Part shown: piece after piece, positions 57,263-64,000 of the stretch | Numbering within the stretch: the first letter of the stretch is position 1 | Layout of the letters: each line of letters starts with the position of its first letter | Source of the DNA: Phytoseiulus persimilis | Lineage: Eukaryota > Arthropoda > Arachnida > Mesostigmata > Phytoseiidae | Direction of reading: 5' to 3' | NCBI GenBank assembly: GCA_037576195.1 | Contig: CM075103.1 | Location: 29,658,723 to 29,722,722 of the forward strand | Length of the DNA stretch: 64,000 bases | Program-made: the position numbers and the translations under genes | The notes under the pieces: generated by a model | Databases searched by the model: none | What the model was told of the DNA's origin: nothing | The model's input: the letters and a program-made list of their open reading frames with translations, nothing else

Positions 57263-58112
57263 TCAATCTTCTTCTTTACCCTCCTTGGACTTGATTGGGC
57301 TCTTTCGTCTCGACATGAGGTTCGTGAAGAACCGTGATTCTGCTCGTGGCATGATGCATCAAGATAAATTGCACGAGTTCCGTTTGACGAGAGCTTTCCG
57401 GTATTTAAACGAGTTGGGCGGGATTGATGGGCTTCCCTCCCTTAACGGGATAGAAGTATACCTCCAGTCTCTCCTGCTTCTCGCGCCAGAAGAGGGTCCG
57501 AACTGTCTCTGGGCGCGTTAGCATCAAGTGCGCGAAGCTCCGCAGCTGGTGGAGCTTCCAGAGCGACGCTTGGCTCGCGAACTTCGAGATTTCGGAGCCC
57601 CGGTGCAGCTTTGCCCTCAGGGAAAGCTTTGCTCTCTGGAGCTTCGAAGGATTGGTCGCTCGCCCCATAATCCGAAGTTCCCCCGAGGATGGTCCATCCA
57701 TCGTCCTCGTCAAGGTTCCAGGCTTCATCTACGGGTGAAACGATAAAAATCAGACTTCAGTTCAGTAGCTGAGCTATAGTCGAACTACTGGTTCCGTGGG
57801 CTTACGTTCCATATTGATGTGTGCCACTCGACAGTGCCGCTTACAACTTCGAGTGTTTTCAGTTTCGTTGCGGCTAGCTCCCGGCACAACAGCGAACCCT
57901 CGCCGGTTGCACGTGAGCTCACGTTGGAAGAAATTCGATTGACAACGCATCGCTTTGCTGAGCTCACATTTGGGACGTCAGCAACGCTATCGCTGATTGA
58001 TTGAGGCAGAGCCCTAGCAAACGTTGAAAGTCGAAGGCAACAACGGCGACTCACCTCTCGTGGAGCATTCATCGACCCCTTCCTTCCGGCTCGAACCTTG
58101 TCGATCGTCCAT
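57263..58112 (-). CDS. Small acidic protein of unknown family, three exons, 133 aa
   Basis: Exons 58112-58055, 57728-57462, 57339-57263 join in phase 1 at both introns with good donors (GTGAGT, GTATAC) and acceptors (CCCGTAG, CACGAGCAG). The reading frame shows the signature of real coding sequence: an acidic, Trp-containing centre (DEAWNLDEDDGWTILGG), an Ala/Pro/Glu-rich middle and a basic end (SRFFTNLMSRRKSPIKSKEG) finishing EED. No signal peptide or membrane segment. The AATAAA 73 bases on supports a genuine 3' end. A TTGTTTTAG acceptor just before the ATG suggests an untranslated first exon, or an earlier coding exon. I do not recognise the family. The first exon's next-frame alternative starting MNAPRE is rejected because it does not continue across the intron. 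Confidence 0.55.
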
Positions 58113-58289
58113 GTCCTAAAACAATGATAATGCTAAGTATCTTCGACAAATTGAATTGAAAATATCCCGGCGTTCGGGGAAGCCAACGAAATTCCAGGGG
58201 AAGTTTCGGTAACAAGGTGTCCGTTGAGGGGCACATTTTTCATCACTAGCTCGGAGAACGAAGTCGGATGATTGAGCAGACTCTCATCT

Positions 58290-58850
58290 GCATGTGTCCC
58301 AAAATTTCATGCTCTGTTCCCCGGATTCGTCGTCCGATTCAAGATTACGAAACAAACATTCTCTTGCGTCGAGAAGAAACGAGGCGCCCTCGGGCTTTTG
58401 CCGACGACGACACCGGGTGGTGATCCCTAGCAGCCTCCAAGAAGCAGTGATAGTCACAGTTCACAATGAACACCCCCGAGAATTGCGGATGCAAGTTCTC
58501 TAGATCTGATGTGTACTGGTGAGAGGTAGACGCACACATCCGAGATTCCGTTGAGAGGTGCGACGATTGCCAATTAGCGGCAAATAATCCGATCAAGGTA
58601 CCACGCCCTCCCTTGGAACGCTCAACTGGACCTCGGATACGCGTACACGCTGACCCAATCAACAACACGTTCTACCTAGTCATCGTCGACTTCCACTCGA
58701 ATTGGCTTGAAAGACGAAGAACACAATCGAAGCATTCAAAAATATCTCCACTTAACACAGATTCCTGGAAGGAATTCGAACCAACACCGGCAGTCAAGCC
58801 ATCGCCACTGATATCGAGATATATTGTGAAAATAATGACATAGAGAATTG
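58290..58850 (+). mobile_element. Gypsy-like retrotransposon integrase relic
   Basis: Plus-strand pieces in different frames match the start of a Ty3/gypsy integrase. They are VIPSSLQEAVIVTVHNEHP (zinc-finger His pair, H-x2-H), a shifted RSDVYW, then ERCDDCQLAANNPIK (the C-x2-C), and finally a catalytic-core start with HADPINNTFYLVIVDFHSNW, where VDFHSNW corresponds to the first catalytic Asp region. Several frameshifts and stops break it. The rest of pol, gag and the LTRs were not found, so this is a dead fragment. Confidence 0.68.
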
Positions 58851-61800
58851 ATTTTCGACAGCCTAGAAACGGAGGCACCACCTCAGACATCGTCTGGAAC
58901 GCTAACCGATCCAGAACGATACGAGATGTATTGACGATGGAAGATTCTGAACTATGGATTCATCTTCCACATAAAAATACGCTTCCGCTCGACATCCTTC
59001 GGCCTGTTCCGCAGAGTTGAAATAATCGAGGTTGAAATGCGGAAGGTTGAAATAATCCAGGTTGTACCGTATCTCGATCGCGACGGCCTTCGCTGAGTAT
59101 TTTTCACACCAGCAACTTGGATTTTCGTCCGGTATTCGCGCCAAGTGCAACAGCCATACGAAGTGTACCAGAACGGCTTCACAGCTCATAACATGAGTGA
59201 AGGAAAACCATCTCAGATACTTGACATAAATGGCATGAGTCTCTAGTCTTTTGTAGCCTCGCCAGCCTCGTCCTGCGTACGCTAGGCCCTCGGAGAGAGA
59301 ATATGTGCTACATAACAGAACTAGACGTTGAAAACGGCTTTCCGTATTCTCTAAATCTCGACCGTAGCAGCGTGAAAGTCCTCGATGGAATTTTCTTGAA
59401 GCAATTTCTGGTGAATCACATGAAGCTATCAACGCGTCTCCATGAAGTTACTGTCAGTTCCTCATGATACATTCTCCTCGGATGGCCGCTACCTCGCACA
59501 TCCCACAAGCTTTTCCCGGTGAGGACTGCTCAATGAACAGGATCTCAGAGCACCGGCTGGAGGGCGAGTTCAGGATTCCATGGCATTTCTTTCGGATTCA
59601 GAGTCAGACTGATTGCGGTAGCTGAGTTTTATGATTTTAGGGCCGATTTCAGAATTCTCAGTAACGATCCGCACAGGTTCCCGGGAATGTTTTACTGAGT
59701 TCTTGCGTCTGCGAACGTCGACAATTATCGCCGTCGATCGAAAGGAATGAAGTAGATTGAGGACGAGCAGAGTTCGACATCAAATTTCAACGGTCGATGG
59801 GACCCAAACAACGCGGAGTAGCATGAATATCATCGGGTGAGCAAGAATATTCAAAGAGGAGAACATCAGGGAGGTTCTGCAAGATCCGGATACTTCGACA
59901 TAGATTCTAATTCACGGGAACCATCTTTAATCTACGAACACATACCGTGAGTCGTGGTTTAGGTACTGACGAGGAAGTATGCAGGTCGTGTGATCTTGTT
60001 TTGGTTCTGATGCATGTGCGACCTCCAGAATGAATCTCCGCTTTTGGGTGAGGCTCAATCAGAACAGCGCGCCACCTGGCGGCATGTTCGGGGTTGAAAT
60101 ATTCCGCCCGACCGCGGGCTGGCTCCTAAGGCATCGTATGTTCGATTTCTTGAGAAGAACGGATGAGCCAGACTCCCGACCTGCGAGGTGCTCATTGACA
60201 CGCTGCTTCGGAAATTCGGTGACCACGCCATGAACCATCGTTGCTCTCAACTACGATCTCATGTGGATGGTGGTCTCTCCGATCCGTTGTTCTTGCTCCG
60301 TACGCTCGTGCAGCAGGGATCGATTCTCTACTCGCTCATCCCATTGGTTTCTAGGTTTTCATAACCGTTGACATTTACCAGAACCTTTTGAACGGGAGCT
60401 CCCGCCTCTCGGTCGAACGTTTCGAGAAACGGTTTATTTTCGCCCTTCCTTCGCAGGACGCTGGCGGGATATGATCAAATACTCTCGAGACCAAATCATG
60501 CCGAATCATGCCTAACGGCAGATGAGTCGCATAAGGCGGGAGGTGATGATCTCCTTTGACATTTTCTCATCGGATACGATCAGAGTTTGACGGGCGGCGG
60601 ACCCATCAGGTTCAGGAAGCACAACTAACCCGTATATGTAGTTAACTCGGGAACCCAATGGGCTGCGATTTGTGCGCTGTGTCCTGATACTGGTCAAGCA
60701 TTCGTCGATTGAACGTTCAATGCAGGAATCCCAGCTCATCTCGAATAGACGTACTGCACATCGGATCATTTTCCTCTTGGTCTTGTCAGCAGGAGACTCC
60801 TCAACATCCAGATTCCAGTGATGGCTCAGGAAAAATCGCATTTGGATTCTGTCAAACCGATCTTCTTCAAGGTTCGCAGACTGAGATGCAAATCCAGAGG
60901 AAATACACAGAAAAGCGATATTATCCTTAGAAGATATCTGAACATATCGGTGCTTGATCTCCGCGCGACCCGCCGCAGAGGCTTCCTGCACGGCTCGGAC
61001 CAAGCAAGTAGCTACCCACTGGACTCTGACCGACAATCGGGATACGACCTTGACCATTGGAGAACATGGAATCGATGAATGAGTCGAGAAGCCGAGAGGA
61101 TTCAGCTGCTCCCTCGCGACTCCGATTCACTGTGGCTGCATGAGACCATTTCTCCAAACAGTTTGTCGACATGAACTGAATAAACAGTGGATATTATGTC
61201 AGACACTCGTGATCACTGCTGCTCAGCGAAACAAAAATCAGCAACAACTGTGGTGAATCACAGCGCTTTCTGAGAGGATGCACGATTGGAAGAACCAACG
61301 GGGGTTGAGGCCTACTGGGTCATGAGCACCGAATTAGAAGGAGACCGCGGCAGAATCATCCCAGCGATACCAGACTCACGCTCAGGATATCGTAGGTGAA
61401 AATTAATTGTAGGTGTATATTGAATTGTGTCTCACCCGAAAAAATACTCGTCTTCGACGTCCGGGAAACGCGACATTCAGACAAAAAAGATCGGAAAATT
61501 GAATGGAAGGAGCAGAATAACTCCTGAGAAACCTAACTGGAAAATATGACTCGAATATGTACGTTCGGTAGCAAAAACCCCTCTCGGATTACGAGGCGGT
61601 ATGTGACTTTCCCGCGAATACGACAAAACAGCTGAAGATCCCGTTCACGGGAGACCAAAACTGTCTCAGATCTGGCCGGAATGCTCAGAGAGAACGACAC
61701 AATCAACCTAAATTCCCTGTTAGATAGCAGTGATGTTTTCAAGTGAGAATCCTGTTTGATCCCAGGGAGCGGAATACTTATAAATGGTTCATTGAATACT

Positions 61801-62157
61801 CTCCAAATCCAACGGGCACACGACGATGTCGGCGAGAATGCAATAACGAGAATCGCGCGGTTGGCTGCTGTCATCAACGATGACAGCGACGATGATTAGG
61901 TGGTCCTCGATAAGACTGTATGCGATTATGAAACCGAGAGAAATGAGACGAGATTCATTTTCGTTTGCGGAAATCTCTCCAGACGCTTTTTCCGCGGACC
62001 ACGGACCCTGTATAGAACCGCAAATGACCCTTGGGCATCTGACTGAGATCTTCAGCTTTCCCGGATGGGAGGAGCTTATTATATTTCTCAGGAGCAAAAC
62101 CGACATCTTTTCCCGAATCACCAGCGGGAAACAGCGTTTTTTGTTCTGGTCGTGTGT
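58851..62157. other. 3.3 kb without recognised gene, two unassigned ORFs
   Basis: Minus frames 59432-58902 (176 codons) and 61057-60512 (181 codons) are longer than most chance frames here. Neither has a domain I know. The first contains an internal ~26-bp tandem repeat (about 59018-59068) encoding a repeated FNLDYFN. They might be parts of decayed elements. Nothing else was recognised. Confidence 0.35.
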
Positions 62158-63244
62158 CATTGGAGGTGGCCCAGTCGTTAGATATGGGACCGAGTTGAGC
62201 GTCAAGGGAGGACTGAGGGAGGGAGGGGAGGGAGTGATCCGCGACTACCGATGCTTTTCATTCCTTCGCGGGGATAGCGATGACAACGCCGAAGCGTTGA
62301 TGCAACGGGCGCCCAGGAACATTTTTCACATGGCCAGAGTCCGACAGAGGAAAATCGGGAATGGGAAAAGTTGAAAAGAGTTTTGGGTGCATTATTGAGT
62401 GCATCCATGATTTGGCTACATGTAGGATGACCGCTGGTGGAGTTCAAGAATCCGACAGAGTCTTCTTAACTCGAGAATGTCCTGTGCGAATATTCCGGAA
62501 AATTGAATGTTTTTTTGGCACTTGCAGAAAATCCCATCCCGCTCTGGCGGCGGAAAGACCGAATCATCAGTCTTGGACCTCGAGTGAGGCCACGGGTGAG
62601 GTCGGAAATTTACCTGGTGTCTCCGCCACCTGAATCGATTCGCAGCAGCCTGGCTTGTGACTGGCAGGATACGGAGTCAGAAACTCAGTCCTTCCAATGC
62701 GGTCCTCGGGTTCGCTTCGGAGCAGGCCCCTCATTTCGTGTTCCCCGATGTTCAAGCAATAGGCAAGAGAATATTCTCTTGGACGACCGTGTGCGATGCG
62801 CAACCTTGCTAGTCCCTCCGTCGAGAACGCAAGTCACAAACATACCCCTCGATTGACTCAATAGCGGATGACCCAACTCCCTTCCAAAGGTCAAGTCAGT
62901 GAATCCCATATATCTAAAGTTACGCTTGAGCATCAAGCTCCTGAGCTATTTGGAGCTAAAAAATCAGCAGTATTCGGAGTTGCGGAGCAATTCTCGGAGA
63001 TCTGGCAGGCTCGCCATGATTCGAATCATTCTTGCGTCGGCTCCCATGATTATTCCAACGGCAGTCGATGGAGATAGGGAATTGTATTCGATCAACTCAG
63101 CTTCGAGACTGAATGAAAATACGATGAACCGAGGAGGGAATTAGGTGTGGAGGTCGCAGGGCTTGCATACCGTAAGACCTTGTGGAGAGGCCAAGGAGTC
63201 TCGCAACGTAATATCGGGGCAGTGTACCTCTACGCTGAGATTCG
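62158..63244. repeat. Recent dispersed duplication, copy B
   Basis: Near-identical partner of 55840-56728. The common 90-codon plus frame is 62361-62633. Copy B has an extra or replaced segment, about 62955-63168, absent from copy A, after which the two copies match again for about 75 bases. One of the two therefore suffered an internal deletion or insertion after duplication. Confidence 0.8.
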
Positions 63245-64000
63245 TTTCCCGTCATATATGCGAACAAACGCAATTCGACCGACTGGAGTCGGTTTACGGC
63301 ATAGAGACACTTTCTGCCCTCCTCTCCGTTTAGGTCAGCATCATTACGGAACGTTCATCTGATTTGGCTTTTCGGTACAAGTTATTTCTTTCCTGTATGG
63401 TACTCCGCCCGCTACTGATCAAAATTCTCGTCTGATCTGGTGGGATATCGTAGCCGATCTTTAAATGCTTACTACTGTTTCTGTCTTCTTGAGCTTTCCT
63501 CGTGGGTTTCGCTCCAGCTCTATTAATTCAACATCGAATCGCTTCATCGCGTGTTCTTGAGGCTCTCCTCGTGGCTTGCGTATCGGCTTCTCGAATCCGA
63601 CTTCCAACTCTACCTTCGGGTGTCCCTGCAGCTCTTCTTGTTGCTTGCTATCGAAGAAGGTCCCGTGGAGTCTCGTGTACGGTCTTGTGGACTGCTATCG
63701 TAGACGGTCTCGTTGGCTCTCGTAGACAGTCGTGTGGGTTCTCGTAGACGGTCTCGTCGGCTCTCGCAGACATCCGATCGACCCCGGAATCACATCTACA
63801 TGGATACCCGAAAGAATGGTCAGATCGACTCTGGAATCACGTCCCTGGAGGCGTATACCGAGTTCACCGAAACCCATTTCACCGAGACCCACTTTACCGA
63901 CACTCAGTTTGCCGAAGCCCAGTTCACCGATTAATCTCCTCCCCCATTCGCAAAGCTATTCACACTTATTTGACGGGCTGGAAAGAGGCAAAGAGAAGAG
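63245..64000. other. Right flank with short tandem repeats
   Basis: Imperfect ~22-24 bp tandem repeats of a CTCGTAGACGGTCTCGT type lie at about 63660-63770. Five imperfect 15-bp units of the form TTCACCGAAACCCAT lie at about 63863-63933; translated on plus they give a repeated FTETH. No gene supported. Confidence 0.6.
63660..63933. repeat. Two short minisatellites
   Basis: The left block has ~22-24 bp units (63660-63770) and the right block 15-bp units (63863-63933), separated by unique sequence. Both are read directly and are imperfect. Confidence 0.75.

Overview
This is eukaryotic nuclear DNA from an arthropod. The genes are split by mostly short GT-AG introns (about 70-200 bp), carry AATAAA signals, and are scattered among decayed transposons, low-complexity tracts and homopolymer G runs. 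Compact introns, balanced base composition, a gustatory-receptor-like intronless ORF, LINE and hAT relics and a long-TIR-like inverted repeat fit a mite (Acari). That assignment is inference, because no ribosomal or mitochondrial marker is present. All gene models were spliced by eye: each junction was chosen to have GT/AG ends, to keep the reading frame and to restore the expected family protein.

Layout. 1-5 kb: minus-strand class II Rab11-FIP gene (EF-hand part only; it runs off the left edge). 5.8-12.3 kb: two old copies of a dispersed repeat flank a candidate 7TM chemoreceptor and a broken LINE tail. 12.7-15.1 kb: complete nine-exon POLR3D (RNA polymerase III C53) on minus. 15.9-21.4 kb: transposon territory, with a hAT-type MITE, an ankyrin-repeat pseudogene, a transposase-like relic, an inverted repeat pair and a near-perfect hairpin. 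21.4-24.1 kb: nothing recognised. 24.6-26.1 kb: small four-exon HP1 on minus. 28.2-33.2 kb: eight-exon arylsulfatase B on plus. 34.9-37.5 kb: B9D2 and Tectonic on plus, head to tail with only 3 nt between the stop and the next ATG. 37.9-41.9 kb: DNA polymerase delta catalytic subunit on minus. 42.8-52.2 kb: MOV10-type RNA helicase on plus. Its 4.9 kb intron houses an antisense two-exon gene for a polyQ/Gly-rich STPR (FMBP-1-like) DNA-binding protein. 53.9-55.3 kb: intronless mitochondrial DnaJ (Tid1/DNAJA3) on minus. 55.8-63.2 kb: a recent dispersed duplication (two copies), a small acidic three-exon gene of unknown family, and a gypsy-like integrase relic. The right end has short tandem repeats.

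Functional themes. Most genes are unrelated housekeeping genes: Pol III transcription, heterochromatin, lysosomal glycosaminoglycan breakdown, replication, RNA silencing or RNP remodelling, and mitochondrial folding. The exception is B9D2 plus Tectonic. Both belong to the MKS/B9 module of the ciliary transition zone, and their 3-nt spacing strongly suggests one dicistronic transcript. This is the most interesting object in the window.
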